Below are positions 17,804-29,071 of a stretch of DNA of 64,000 nt, one piece after another; within the stretch, counting starts at the first letter, position 1; every line of letters starts with the position of its first letter. The stretch covers positions 361,994-425,993 of the forward strand of contig NZ_LMSH01000003.1 of the NCBI RefSeq assembly GCF_001428365.1, in the 5' to 3' direction. The notes beneath the pieces were generated by a model, which did no database searches, was not told the DNA's origin, and saw nothing but the letters and a program-made list of their open reading frames with translations. The DNA is from Arthrobacter sp. Soil763 (GTDB taxonomy: Bacteria > Actinomycetota > Actinomycetes > Actinomycetales > Micrococcaceae). A program made the position numbers and the translations under genes.

Positions 17804-18106
17804 ATGGTCAGATTGCCGCTCACGGGCGAAGAGGTCGAGCGCGGACAGCGCCTCGGTGCCTTGTTGCGCCGCGCCAGGGCGGACCGCCCCATGCTGGAGG
17901 TCGCGCTCGAGGCACAGGTCTCACCGGAGACGCTCCGTAAAATCGAAACGGGACGCATTGCAACCCCTGCCTTCCCAACGATCGCCGCGATCGCCGGTGT
18001 CCTCGGGCTCTCCCTCGACGCGGTCTGGGCCGAGATCAGCCACCCCGCCGGCGGCGCCCGCCCGGACGCCCCCGAGCGGCTTTCCCCCGAACGGCTGGCC
18101 TCGTAG
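17804..18106 (+). CDS. Small XRE-type helix-turn-helix protein
   Basis: 100 aa. A Cro/CI-type HTH spans about residues 15-70, with ALEAQVSPETLRKIETGRIA as the recognition region followed by FPTIAAIAGVLGLSLDAVW. A short Pro-rich tail follows. The frame is open upstream, but ATG 17804 is supported by TATACT 7 nt before it. It is divergent from map with a shared 43-bp promoter and so is a candidate regulator of itself and map. It is tail-to-tail with the UvrA-like gene, 2 bp apart. Confidence 0.85.
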   Translation: MVRLPLTGEEVERGQRLGALLRRARADRPMLEVALEAQVSPETLRKIETGRIATPAFPTIAAIAGVLGLSLDAVWAEISHPAGGARPDAPERLSPERLAS

Positions 18107-18108
18107 GG

Positions 18109-20499
<2,391 letters not shown>

Positions 20500-20669
20500 G
20501 GTTTCTCCCTCTGCGTCGCGGGGCCTCCGGCCGTGGTCCGGAGGCCGCGGCCTGGCTGGTTGTGACCAGCTTAGAACAGCGGCCGGGCGCGCCGGACCGG
20601 TGCCGGGCGCAGGCGCGGCGGCGCGGCGACGGGCATTGCCTTAACCGGCGGCCTCACTAAGAATGAACC

Positions 20670-21893
20670 ATGACGGTCTACCTGAGGTCCCTCGAAACAG
20701 CTGTCCCGCCCACCGTGCTGATCCAGGCCGAAGCCCGCGACGTGTTCGCGGCCCAGCCGGGGCTGAGCAGGCTGGGTTCCCGCTTGGTGAGCACCTGCTT
20801 CGACTCAGCCGCCATCGACACCCGGTACACCGCCGTCGAGGAACTGACCACGGGCGCCAGGGCGGAGAACCCGAAATTCTTTGACCAGGCGACCGGGCTG
20901 CTGCTCAGTCCCAGCACGAAGACCCGGAACGATATCTTCGCCGCCGAGGCGGCCAAGCTCTTCATCGAGGCGGCCGAAAAGGCGGTGGACGCCTGCCCCG
21001 GCATGGACCGGCGGATGATTACGCACCTCGTGACGGTCTCCTGCACCGGGTTCTTCAACCCGGGGCCCGACTACAAGATTGTCCGCGCCCTCGGGTTGAA
21101 TCCCGCGGTCCAGCGCTACCACCTGGGCTTCATGGGCTGCTACGCCGCGTTCCCGGCCCTGCGCGCTGCCAAGTCGTTTTGCGACGCCGACCCGGACGCT
21201 GTCGTGCTCGTGGTGTGCGCCGAACTCTGCTCCCTCCATGTGAGGACCTCGAACGATCCGGACACCATCATGGGCTCGGCACTGTTCGCCGACGGCGCCG
21301 CGGCCGCCGTCGTCAGTTCCCGCGAACTGCCGGACCAGCCGGCGCTGATGACCCTGGACCGGTTCGAGACCGTCCTGACGCCCGTGGGCGAGGAGGCGAT
21401 GGCCTGGAACATCGGCGACGAGGGCTTCGAGATGATCCTGGGCAGCTACGTCCCGCACATCATCGACGACCACATCATCGGCGCGCTGGACCCGCTCCTG
21501 TCCCAGGATGCCTCGCTGGCCGGTCTGCCCTACCGGGATATCCGGCACTGGGCGATCCATCCCGGTGGGCGCAGCATCCTCGACAAGGTCCAGGCCAGGC
21601 TGGAGCTCAGCGACGAACAGTTGGTTCCTGCCCGCGAAACCCTGCGCAACTTCGGCAACATGAGCAGCGCCACGGTGCTGTTCGTGCTCCGGCACATCCT
21701 GGACCAGCCGGCGGAAGACCCGGCCCCGGCCGCTGAAAGCCCGCGGCGGGAGGAAGGCGAAGAACGGATCTGCTCGATGGCCTTCGGGCCAGGCCTGACC
21801 GTGGAGACGGCGCTGTTCACCCGGCTGACCGCCCCGCGGTCCGGCGGCGCGGACTCCGACGCAGTCCGGCGGCCGGTTACCGCGCCGGTCTGA
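20670..21893 (+). CDS. Type III polyketide synthase (chalcone synthase superfamily)
   Basis: Homodimeric ketosynthase that extends an acyl-CoA starter with malonyl-CoA and cyclises it to a resorcinol or pyrone. 407 aa. The triad is intact: Cys125 in VSCTGFFNPGPD, His297 in WAIHPGGRS and Asn330 in NFGNMSSAT. First gene of a three-gene run with a methyltransferase (9 bp later) and an FAD hydroxylase (overlapping). That order resembles phenolic-lipid clusters such as srsABC of Streptomyces griseus. A roughly 25-residue insert, rich in Pro/Glu/Ala, precedes the C-terminal FGPGLTVE motif. Product and starter unit cannot be read from sequence. Confidence 0.93.
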   Translation: MTVYLRSLETAVPPTVLIQAEARDVFAAQPGLSRLGSRLVSTCFDSAAIDTRYTAVEELTTGARAENPKFFDQATGLLLSPSTKTRNDIFAAEAAKLFIEAAEKAVDACPGMDRRMITHLVTVSCTGFFNPGPDYKIVRALGLNPAVQRYHLGFMGCYAAFPALRAAKSFCDADPDAVVLVVCAELCSLHVRTSNDPDTIMGSALFADGAAAAVVSSRELPDQPALMTLDRFETVLTPVGEEAMAWNIGDEGFEMILGSYVPHIIDDHIIGALDPLLSQDASLAGLPYRDIRHWAIHPGGRSILDKVQARLELSDEQLVPARETLRNFGNMSSATVLFVLRHILDQPAEDPAPAAESPRREEGEERICSMAFGPGLTVETALFTRLTAPRSGGADSDAVRRPVTAPV

Positions 21894-21902
21894 TCCGCCG
21901 GG

Positions 21903-22604
21903 ATGGACCTGCTGCGCGGCCGCGCCCTCGATGCCGTCGAGGAGATGGACCGGCCGGACTGCGACGCCGGACGGCTGGAGCGCACCTACGCACAGTTCGG
22001 GGTGGTGAACCGGGCCGTTTCCGGCTGGCAGGGCATTTACCGCCGGGAGCTGAGGCCGCTGCTCTCCGCGGCCGGCACCACGACGCTGCTGGATATTGGT
22101 TGCGGCGGCGGCGACGTGCCGCTGTTGCTGTCCCGCTGGGCGGCCCGGGACGGGTTGCGCCTGGAGATCACCGCGGTGGACCCGGACCGCCGGGCCGCGG
22201 CCTTCGCGGCCCGGCGCCCTCCCCGCGCAGGGGTCTCGTTCCGGCGGCAGTCGACCCGGGACCTGCTCGCGGCGGGCGCGCGCTTCGACGTCGTCGTGTC
22301 CAACCACGTGCTGCACCACCTGGCGCCCGGAGAGTTCACCGCTTTCCTGGCCGATTCCGCGGAGCTCGCCACTATGCGGGTGATCCACAACGACCTCCGC
22401 CGCAGCCCGGCGGCCTATGCGCTGTTCTGGGCGGCCGCCCTGCCGTTCACCGGGTCCTTCATCAGGCGCGACGGGCTGACCTCCATCCGGCGCAGCTACA
22501 CGGAGGCCGAACTTGCCGCCGCCGCTCCCCCGGGCTGGACCGTGGAGCGGCGCTCTCCCTTCCGCAACCTGCTGGTGTGGGAGAAGCCGTGTCCGGCGTC
22601 GTGA
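21903..22604 (+). CDS. SAM-dependent methyltransferase of the polyketide operon
   Basis: 233 aa class I Rossmann methyltransferase. SAM-binding motif I is LLDIGCGGGDVPLLL (about 60-75), the acidic residue of motif II is in ITAVDPDRRAA, and VVVSNHVLHHL forms the post-I region. A conserved DLRRSPAAY segment with a hydrophobic patch follows. It sits between the polyketide synthase and the FAD hydroxylase and overlaps the latter by 16 bp, so it is probably translated with it and methylates the polyketide product. Whether it acts on O or C is unknown. Confidence 0.86.
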   Translation: MDLLRGRALDAVEEMDRPDCDAGRLERTYAQFGVVNRAVSGWQGIYRRELRPLLSAAGTTTLLDIGCGGGDVPLLLSRWAARDGLRLEITAVDPDRRAAAFAARRPPRAGVSFRRQSTRDLLAAGARFDVVVSNHVLHHLAPGEFTAFLADSAELATMRVIHNDLRRSPAAYALFWAAALPFTGSFIRRDGLTSIRRSYTEAELAAAAPPGWTVERRSPFRNLLVWEKPCPAS

Positions 22605-23716
22605 TCATCGGCGGCGGCCCGGTCGGTCTTTTCATGGCCGCCCTGCTGCTGCAGCTTGGGCTGGAGGTCACGGTGCTGGAACGGCGCACCTCCCCCGCGG
22701 CGCACCCGAGGGCCATCGGCATCCATCCCCCGGCGCTGGCGGCGCTGGCATGGATCGGCGCCGACCAGGACCTGATCCGCCAGGGCGTCCCGATCCGGCG
22801 CGGCAGGGCCCTGCACGGCGGCACCACCGTCGCGGAAATGTCCTTCGCCCGCGTGTCGGGCAGCTACCCGTTCGTCCTGTCCGTCCCGCAGGACCGCACC
22901 GAGGCCGTGCTGGAGGAACGCGTCGGAGCCCTCGCTGCCGGGACGCTGCGCCGGGGCGTGGAGGTGTCCGGACTGCGCGAGCAGGACGGCGGGGTCACGG
23001 TCACGGCACGGCACGGCGGCCGGGAGCTGGAGTTCCGGGCGCCCCTCGTGATCGCCGCGGACGGCGTCGGCTCGATGGCCAGGACCATCCTCGCCCCGCC
23101 GCTGCGCCGCAAGGACTACCCGGACCGCTACCTGATGGGCGACTTCGCGGACGGCACCGGGCTCGGTGCGGACGCGGCGCTGTTCCTGGCCCGGGAAGGC
23201 ATCGTCGAATCCTTTCCGCTGCCCGGGATGCTGCGGCGCTGGGTGGTCCGGCTGGGCCCGGCCGGGCACGGCGCGGACGCCGGCTGGCTCGCCGGGGAAG
23301 TGCGACGGCGGACCGGAACCGAGGTGGACCCCGGGAGCAACAGCATGCTCAGCAGTTTCGGTGTCCGGTCGAGGCTGGTCCGGCGGATGGTGCACGGCCG
23401 TACCGTCCTGATCGGTGACGCGGCCCATGAGATCAGCCCGATCGGCGGCCAGGGCATGAGCCTGGGCTGGCTGGATGCCGTGGCCCTGGCGCCGCTGGTG
23501 CCGCCGCTTCTGGCCGGGAGCGGCGAGGGGCTTGCCGGCTACGAAGCGGCGCGGGTGCGCCAGGCGGCACGCGCGGCCCGGCAGGCCGAGATCAACATGG
23601 CGCTCGGCCGGCCCCTGCCCGCAGGCTTGCTGGTCGTCCGGAACGGCGGTATCGCCGCCGCGGCCGCGGTGCCGGCGGTCAACCGTTTCGTCGCCCGCCG
23701 CTTCACTATGCAGTAG
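22589..23716 (+). CDS. FAD-dependent oxidoreductase / aromatic hydroxylase of the polyketide operon
   Basis: 375 aa group A flavoprotein monooxygenase-like protein. It has the N-terminal dinucleotide fold IIGGGPVGLFMAALLL with the acidic end LER, the central ADG motif and the C-terminal GDAAHEISPIGGQGMSLG that binds FAD ribityl. The frame is open to 22100, but GTG 22589 gives the canonical N-terminus with GGGAGAAG just upstream and overlaps the methyltransferase end. By context it hydroxylates or oxidises the polyketide ring, possibly to a quinone. It ends tail-to-tail with the NTF2-like gene, overlapping by 11 bp. Confidence 0.87.
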   Translation: MSGVVIIGGGPVGLFMAALLLQLGLEVTVLERRTSPAAHPRAIGIHPPALAALAWIGADQDLIRQGVPIRRGRALHGGTTVAEMSFARVSGSYPFVLSVPQDRTEAVLEERVGALAAGTLRRGVEVSGLREQDGGVTVTARHGGRELEFRAPLVIAADGVGSMARTILAPPLRRKDYPDRYLMGDFADGTGLGADAALFLAREGIVESFPLPGMLRRWVVRLGPAGHGADAGWLAGEVRRRTGTEVDPGSNSMLSSFGVRSRLVRRMVHGRTVLIGDAAHEISPIGGQGMSLGWLDAVALAPLVPPLLAGSGEGLAGYEAARVRQAARAARQAEINMALGRPLPAGLLVVRNGGIAAAAAVPAVNRFVARRFTMQ

Positions 23717-24161
23717 CCGTCGGGCCGGGCTCGTCGGGCCGGTGGTAACAGTCGTAACTGTGCTGGCTGGTGACCAGGCCGTCCCGGACCTCGAAGACGG
23801 CGACCGTACTGGCCCGGATCTCTTCTCCCGCGTCCCAATAGGGAAGTCCCAGTTGCAGGACCGCCGACCAGTCCGCTTCCACCACCACCCGGCCTGCCTC
23901 GCAGGTGCTGCGGCGGACCTCGAAGCGCTGGCCGACGACGACCTCCCCGCTGCGCTCGGCGCCGGCCAGGACCTCGGACCGCGTTCGGACGGACCCCTGC
24001 GGCGCGAGAAGGCTGGGAGCCTCGGTCAGCACGTAGCCGGGTGCCAGGAACGGGTCCAGCGCGGCCGCGCCCCCGGTTTCGAGGGCACGCAGCAGGCCCA
24101 GCACGCGATCAAGCGGACTGGTCCCCGGAGGCAGCGGATGGGCAGCAGCGCGGGAAGTCAT
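23706..24161 (-). CDS. NTF2-like (SnoaL-type) fold protein
   Basis: 151 aa with the cone-shaped NTF2/SnoaL pattern: helix LDRVLGLLRALE, a short PFLAPGYVLTEA segment, strands VVEADWSAVLQLGL and EEIRASTVAVFEVRDGLVTSQHSYDCYH. Members act as small-ligand enzymes or binding proteins, including polyketide cyclases. Its position beside the type III PKS operon is suggestive, but it lies on the opposite strand with its own TAGTCT hexamer 6 nt before ATG 24161. Function unproven. Confidence 0.8.
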   Translation of the reverse strand: MTSRAAAHPLPPGTSPLDRVLGLLRALETGGAAALDPFLAPGYVLTEAPSLLAPQGSVRTRSEVLAGAERSGEVVVGQRFEVRRSTCEAGRVVVEADWSAVLQLGLPYWDAGEEIRASTVAVFEVRDGLVTSQHSYDCYHRPDEPGPTATA

Positions 24162-24229
24162 GGACCGAGACTAGCCCACCCGGCCCCCGGCACTGTCCCG
24201 CGGCCGGGGCCGCCGCCTACACTGGCCGC
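24162..24229. promoter_or_regulatory. Divergent promoter region, NTF2-like / lipoprotein genes
   Basis: Minus-strand TAGTCT (24173-24168) lies 6 nt before ATG 24161 and plus-strand TACACT (24218-24223) 6 nt before ATG 24230. Both starts lack a Shine-Dalgarno sequence. Confidence 0.5.
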
Positions 24230-25195
24230 ATGGGCAGCCTTCCATCCTCCCTGCGCCGGTCCCTGCCCCGGCTGGGGATGGCGGCGCTCCTGCTGGCGGC
24301 GGCTTCGTGCAGCACCGGTACCGGGCTCTCCGGGGCAGGTCCCGGCGCGGACGCCTCCGGGACGACCACCGGCCCGGTAACGCCCGCCGGCGGGACCTCC
24401 TCCCCGACCGGCCGCCCCGCGCCGCTGAGCGCCTCGATCAGCCAGTTCCGCGACAACTACGGCAAGCAGGTTGTCGAAATCCAGTTGACCAACACCGGCA
24501 GTGCAGCGATCACTGCGGTCGCGGCCACGCTGCACAGCCCGCTCTTCCCTGCCGGCGCCCGCTGGGCGTCACCAGCCGGAACGGAGTTACCGCCGGGCCA
24601 GGTGAAAAGCCTTTCCGTGCGGTTGCCCGCCGCGCACTGCCGCCCGGCGCCCTCCGGCAAGGCCGCCGGGACGGCCACCGTCGTGGTCCGGTTAACCTCC
24701 GCCGACGGCTCTCCGGAAGCGTCCGTCCGGGCCGCCGCGGAAGACCCCTTCGGTGTCCTTGTCCGGAACCACGATGAGCTCTGCCTGGCCCGGGCAGCGG
24801 CCGAGGTCGCGGCCTTCCGGCTCGGCCCGGGCCTGGAACGCTCCCCGGACGGCCGGACCGCCGTCCTGCGCCTGGTCATTACCCCGGCACGCTCCGGCTC
24901 CGGCAGCTTCCTGGTCCTCAACGGCGTCGGCGGCACCACGCTGCTGGCGGAGGACCCGGCCCTTCCGTGGCCCGGGCCGGTGCGGATCGTCGCGGGCGGG
25001 CCGGAACGCGTGCTGCGCCTGGGCATCCGGCCGGCCCGCTGCGACCCGCACGCCGTCGCGGAGGACAAGGTGGGAACGCTGCTCCCGCTGACCATCTCGG
25101 CCGGAGGGCGGGACGGCGTGCTGAAGGTGGCCGCAGGAGCAGCACTGCGCGGACAAATCTACGACTTCGTCACCTCCGCCTGCCGGCGCCAGTAG
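24230..25195 (+). CDS. Secreted lipoprotein of unknown function
   Basis: 321 aa. A basic N-terminus (SLRRSLPRLG), a hydrophobic stretch and lipobox LAAASC predict a lipid-anchored exported protein. A Gly/Thr/Ser/Pro-rich linker (about 25-65) follows, then a beta-rich region starting ISQFRDNYGKQVVEIQLTNT that resembles an Ig-like fold. Four scattered cysteines (near 142, 186, 269 and 317) could make disulfides. I do not recognise a family. TACACT lies 6 nt before the start. The next gene, def, starts 9 bp after it. Confidence 0.65.
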   Translation: MGSLPSSLRRSLPRLGMAALLLAAASCSTGTGLSGAGPGADASGTTTGPVTPAGGTSSPTGRPAPLSASISQFRDNYGKQVVEIQLTNTGSAAITAVAATLHSPLFPAGARWASPAGTELPPGQVKSLSVRLPAAHCRPAPSGKAAGTATVVVRLTSADGSPEASVRAAAEDPFGVLVRNHDELCLARAAAEVAAFRLGPGLERSPDGRTAVLRLVITPARSGSGSFLVLNGVGGTTLLAEDPALPWPGPVRIVAGGPERVLRLGIRPARCDPHAVAEDKVGTLLPLTISAGGRDGVLKVAAGAALRGQIYDFVTSACRRQ

Positions 25196-25204
25196 TCTGG
25201 TGCC

Positions 25205-25894
25205 ATGTCTGCAGACGCCAGGAACGAAGCCAACCACGACGCCCCGTTGAGCGGGGCCAGCGACGACCAGATCCGGGAGCTGGTGGACCACGTCCTCGAC
25301 GCCGGGGTGCTGCCGCCCATCGTCCAGGTGGGCCACCCGGTCCTCCGCCACCGGGCGGTCCCGTTCACCGGCCAGCTCGACGAGGAACGGCTGGGCCGCC
25401 TGATCGACCTGATGCGCCGGGTGATGCACAAGGCGCCGGGGGTCGGCCTCGCCGCTCCGCAGCTTGGGATTCCCCTGCAGCTGGCCGTGCTTGAAGACAA
25501 CTTCGAGGTCGATCCGCTGGTCGCGGCGGCCCGCGGCCGGGAACCCCTGCCGTTCTTCGCCATGCTGAACCCTGAGTACACCCCGTTGGGGTCGGCCCAC
25601 TCCGCCTTCTACGAGGGCTGTCTGTCCGTCAACGGGCTGCAGGCCGCGGTGCGCCGGCCGACGGCTGTCCGGCTGGACTTCACCGCGGCGGACGGCACCC
25701 GGCAGCAGCAGGAGTTCAGCGGCTGGCAGGCCCGCATCGTGCAGCATGAAACCGACCACCTGCACGGCATCCTGTACCTTGACCGCGCGGAACTGCGCTC
25801 CCTGAGCAGCAACGCTGAGTACGCCTCCCGCTGGTCCCAGCCGGACATCAGCCTTGCCCGGCAGGAACTCGGGTTCCTGCCGGGCGGGGCCTAG
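25205..25894 (+). CDS. def: Peptide deformylase
   Basis: Metalloprotease that removes the formyl group from nascent N-formyl-Met proteins. 229 aa, with an N-terminal extension of about 40 residues. All three motifs are intact: GVGLAAPQLG (motif 1), EGCLSVNG (motif 2, Cys ligand) and QHETDHLHG (motif 3, two His ligands and catalytic Glu). TAGTCT lies 6 nt before ATG 25205, overlapping the end of the lipoprotein gene. Functionally it pairs with map, which lies 7 kb away. Confidence 0.94.
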   Translation: MSADARNEANHDAPLSGASDDQIRELVDHVLDAGVLPPIVQVGHPVLRHRAVPFTGQLDEERLGRLIDLMRRVMHKAPGVGLAAPQLGIPLQLAVLEDNFEVDPLVAAARGREPLPFFAMLNPEYTPLGSAHSAFYEGCLSVNGLQAAVRRPTAVRLDFTAADGTRQQQEFSGWQARIVQHETDHLHGILYLDRAELRSLSSNAEYASRWSQPDISLARQELGFLPGGA

Positions 25895-25909
25895 CCGGGT
25901 CCGACGCTC

Positions 25910-27991
25910 CTAGCCGGCGGCCGGCGCGTCCGCCGGGGACGGGTTCGACGCCGTCGGAAGGTGCCGCGCCCACCACCGCAGGATCTCGTCGAAGCGCTGC
26001 CGGCGGTGGTGCGGGGTACCGGAGCGCGACAGCTCGTGGTTTTCCCCGGGGAAGACCAGGAAGGCTGCCTCCACGCCCAGCCGCTTGAGCGCCGTGAAGT
26101 ACCGCTGGCCCTGCTCCACGGGGCAGCGCAGGTCTTCCTCGCTGTGCACCACCAGGGTCGGGGTCCGCACCTGGTCCACCCTGGCCATCGGGCTCTGGGC
26201 CGTCACCTGGTCGGGATCCGTTCCGGTGTACTCGCCGCCGAAGAACCAGCCGATGTCGGCGCTGCCGGTGAAGCTCACCGGATCCAGGAAGCCGCGCTCG
26301 ACGATGGCGGCCTTGAACCGGTGGTCGTGGCTGATGGTCCAGGCGGTGAGGTAGCCGCCGTACGAGCCGCCCATGATGCCCAGGGCGCCCCCGTCGAGTT
26401 CCTCGAATTTCTCCAGCGCCCCGTCCAGGAACGCCAGGACGTCCGCCATGTCCAGCGTGCCCATCCGCTCCTTGATGGCGCGTCCGTGCGCCTGGCCGTA
26501 GCCCGCCGAGCCGCGCGGATTGCACATTAGGACCGCGTACCCGGCAGCGGCGTAAACCTGCGCCTCGTCGAAGAGGGCGCCGGTGAACTGCGCGAACGGG
26601 CCGCCGTGAATGTTCAGCAGCACCGGGTGCGGGCCCTCGCCCTCCGGCCGGACCAGCCAGCCGTGCACCGGGTAACCGTCGGCCGAGGCGAACGTCAGCT
26701 CCTGCGGGGCGATGATCCCGGCGTCGGTCCGCAACGGTGCGGAGAAGTCCGTCAGGACCCGGAGCCGGGCACTGTCATCCCGCGCTCCCTCCTGCTGCGC
26801 CTCCCGCAGGACCGCCACATCGCCGGCGCTCTGCGCGTCGGCGAAGCTGAGCACCACGACACCTCCGGCTTCCGCCGCGCCGGTGACCACCCTGTCCCCG
26901 TCGAGCAGCACCTCGGAGCGTCCTTCCGGGCCGAAGGCCAGCAACTGGACCGTGCCGCGGGCGTTGTTCAGCACCAGGGCACCGTCGGCGCCGCGGGGTT
27001 CGATGCCGCCGGCGGCCAGGTCCGCGGTCTCCGGGTCGCTGAGCCGGACCGCGTCGCCGCCACCGGCGGGCATGATGTACAGCGCCGTGTTACGGGCCAC
27101 GAAGTCGCGTCCCGACGCGCCGATGTCCTGGGCGGTGAAGTAGAGCCAGTGTCCGTCCCGGCTTTCACGGACCGCGGCCACCGACAGCCGGCCAAGGTCG
27201 GCCGGGGTGAGATCTTCCGGGTCCGACGGCGCGGCCGGACCCAGCGGAAGGCGGTAGATCCCGCTGCCCAGGTCGCTGTCGCTCCCCTCGTGCAGGGCAG
27301 CGGTGAAGTACACGTAGCGGCCGTCGGCGCTGCAGGAAGCGCCGGAATGGTCGGTGCGCGCGGCCGTCAGCTGCCGGGCCGCCGGCACGCCGTCGTCTTC
27401 CCCGTCAGGGCTGCCGGCACCGGCCTTCAGGGCCCGTCCCGCGGGCGCCACCGGAGGTTCGGCGGCCAGGTCCGGGACGTCGACGGCGAACAGCTGAACC
27501 GGCTTGTCCGTCGTGTAGCCGACCCCGTTCATCCGGTATTTGTACTCCGTGATCAGCCGGGCATCCTCGGCGCCGGCGCCGACCCCGTCGATGGTGCCGT
27601 ACCTGCCCTCCTCCGGGTCTCGGGCGCTGAAGACCAGGGTGCGTGAATCAGGGGCCCAGGTGAAGGCGCTGACGCCGAGCGGTGCGGCGGTGACCGGTAC
27701 CGGCTCCCCGCCGGCGGCTTCAACGACGTGCAGCTGCGGTTTTCCGCCGGCCGCGGCCCGAAGGAAGCCCAGGGTCCGGCCGTCCGGCGAAAACGCCGGC
27801 GCCGTGTCGCGGAAACCGCGGGTCAGCCGGCGCGGCGGGAGCGCCGGGTCCACCGGCACGTTCCACAACTGGCCCACATAGGCGTCGGCATCGAAATCGG
27901 GCCGGACCACGGACACGACGGCACGGGTGCCGTCCGGGTGCACGGTCGGGGCGGAAACGGACTTGAGCAGGGGCAGGTGGTGGGATTTCAC
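25910..27991 (-). CDS. S9-family (acylaminoacyl-peptidase-like) serine peptidase
   Basis: 693 aa prolyl-oligopeptidase-type enzyme. The first 400 residues form a beta-propeller with WD40-like repeats (for example TAPAFSPDGRTLGFL and SAFTWAPDSRTLVFSARD). The C-terminal alpha/beta hydrolase has the nucleophile GGSYGGY, the Asp in SEEDLRCP and the His in GENHELSRSG. The frame is open to 28960, but GTG 27991 is chosen: TAGGCT lies 7 nt upstream and the upstream translation is the antisense of the RlmA-like gene. No signal peptide, so a cytoplasmic oligopeptidase. Confidence 0.92.
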   Translation of the reverse strand: MKSHHLPLLKSVSAPTVHPDGTRAVVSVVRPDFDADAYVGQLWNVPVDPALPPRRLTRGFRDTAPAFSPDGRTLGFLRAAAGGKPQLHVVEAAGGEPVPVTAAPLGVSAFTWAPDSRTLVFSARDPEEGRYGTIDGVGAGAEDARLITEYKYRMNGVGYTTDKPVQLFAVDVPDLAAEPPVAPAGRALKAGAGSPDGEDDGVPAARQLTAARTDHSGASCSADGRYVYFTAALHEGSDSDLGSGIYRLPLGPAAPSDPEDLTPADLGRLSVAAVRESRDGHWLYFTAQDIGASGRDFVARNTALYIMPAGGGDAVRLSDPETADLAAGGIEPRGADGALVLNNARGTVQLLAFGPEGRSEVLLDGDRVVTGAAEAGGVVVLSFADAQSAGDVAVLREAQQEGARDDSARLRVLTDFSAPLRTDAGIIAPQELTFASADGYPVHGWLVRPEGEGPHPVLLNIHGGPFAQFTGALFDEAQVYAAAGYAVLMCNPRGSAGYGQAHGRAIKERMGTLDMADVLAFLDGALEKFEELDGGALGIMGGSYGGYLTAWTISHDHRFKAAIVERGFLDPVSFTGSADIGWFFGGEYTGTDPDQVTAQSPMARVDQVRTPTLVVHSEEDLRCPVEQGQRYFTALKRLGVEAAFLVFPGENHELSRSGTPHHRRQRFDEILRWWARHLPTASNPSPADAPAAG

Positions 27992-28072
27992 GAGTGCGAG
28001 CCTAGCCCTGAACGGACGTGACGTGAAACACCCCGCGGGGCCGAGTCCTCCGGCCGCCGTACGATGGAGGCT
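27992..28072. promoter_or_regulatory. Divergent promoter region, S9 peptidase / RlmA-like methyltransferase
   Basis: Minus-strand TAGGCT (28004-27999) is 7 nt before GTG 27991; plus-strand TACGAT (28060-28065) is 7 nt before ATG 28073. Both are consistent with leaderless starts. Confidence 0.45.
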
Positions 28073-28942
28073 ATGTTCGCCCGGACCCTCCCCGCCCTGA
28101 CCTGCCCGGTGTGCCGGGAGCGGCTGGAGGTTGACGGCGGCGGACGGCGCCTCGCCTGTCCCGCCGGTCACAGCTTCGACGCCGCCCGGCAGGGCTACTT
28201 CAACTTCCTCACCGGCAAGGGCACCGTCTTCGAAGCGGACGCCGCGGACATGGTCGCGGCGCGCTTTGATTTCCTCTCCGCCGGGCATTACCGCCCCCTC
28301 GCTGACGCCGTCGCCGGACTGGCCGCACCGTTCCTCGCAGCCCCCGGCGCCGCCGTTCTCGACGCCGGCACCGGCACCGGGCACTACCTGCGCGCGCTGC
28401 TGGACCGTGTCCCTGCCGCTGCTGCCGGACTGGACATCTCGAAGTTCGCGCTCCGCCGTGCGGCCCGCCTGAACCCAGAAGCCGTCAGCATCGTCGCCGA
28501 TGTGTGGCAGCGGCTTCCGCTCGAGGACGACGCGGTCGACGTCGTGACAGTGGTGTTCGCGCCGCGCAACGCGGCGGAGTTCGCCCGCGTGCTGCGCCCC
28601 GGCGGCCGGCTGGTGGTGGTCACGCCCCGGCCGGGGCACCTGGCCGAGGTGGCGGGACATACCGGCATGCTGGGGATCGAACCGGCCAAGGAGGAACGCC
28701 TGGCCGCCGCACTCTCCGGCCACTTCCGGGCAGCCGGCGAACACGAACTCGACCTCACCCTTCAGCTGGCGCCGGCGGACGTGGCCAACCTCGCCCTGAT
28801 GGGTCCAGCCGGCCACCACCTGGACCGGGCGGTGCTGGCGGCCCGTACCGCGGCGCTGCCGGCCCGCACGGAGGTCGCGGCCCGGTTCCGGATCAGCGTC
28901 TTCGCGCCGCTGGAGCCGCCCGGTCCCGCCGCCGCGGAATAA
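28073..28942 (+). CDS. 23S rRNA guanine-N1 methyltransferase-like protein (RlmA/TlrB family)
   Basis: 289 aa. The N-terminal zinc finger LTCPVCRERLEV...LACPAGHSFD is followed by ARQGYFNFL, the hallmark of RlmA (G745) and TlrB (G748) enzymes. A class I SAM domain follows with VLDAGTGTGHYLRAL (about 98-112), GLDISKFALRRAAR and VVFAPRNAAEFARVLRPGG. It probably methylates 23S rRNA helix 35, which can affect tylosin-type macrolides; that specificity is inference. ATG 28073 follows TACGAT by 7 nt; ATG 28064 is an alternative. Confidence 0.87.
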   Translation: MFARTLPALTCPVCRERLEVDGGGRRLACPAGHSFDAARQGYFNFLTGKGTVFEADAADMVAARFDFLSAGHYRPLADAVAGLAAPFLAAPGAAVLDAGTGTGHYLRALLDRVPAAAAGLDISKFALRRAARLNPEAVSIVADVWQRLPLEDDAVDVVTVVFAPRNAAEFARVLRPGGRLVVVTPRPGHLAEVAGHTGMLGIEPAKEERLAAALSGHFRAAGEHELDLTLQLAPADVANLALMGPAGHHLDRAVLAARTAALPARTEVAARFRISVFAPLEPPGPAAAE

Positions 28943-29071
28943 CGACTTGGCCACGGTCACCGGCCGGCTGCGGCGCCCCGTCCCACGGGCTTGCCCCCCG
29001 GCTTAGGATGGAACCAAGCCACGCCGGGTCTGCGTCCGCAGCGCCCGCAGCGCGTGGCCAAGGGGGACGAA

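Noticed and set aside
27992..28960. N-terminal extension of the S9 peptidase frame
   Set aside because: The extra translation is the antisense of the RlmA-like gene and lacks family similarity; GTG 27991 fits the promoter.
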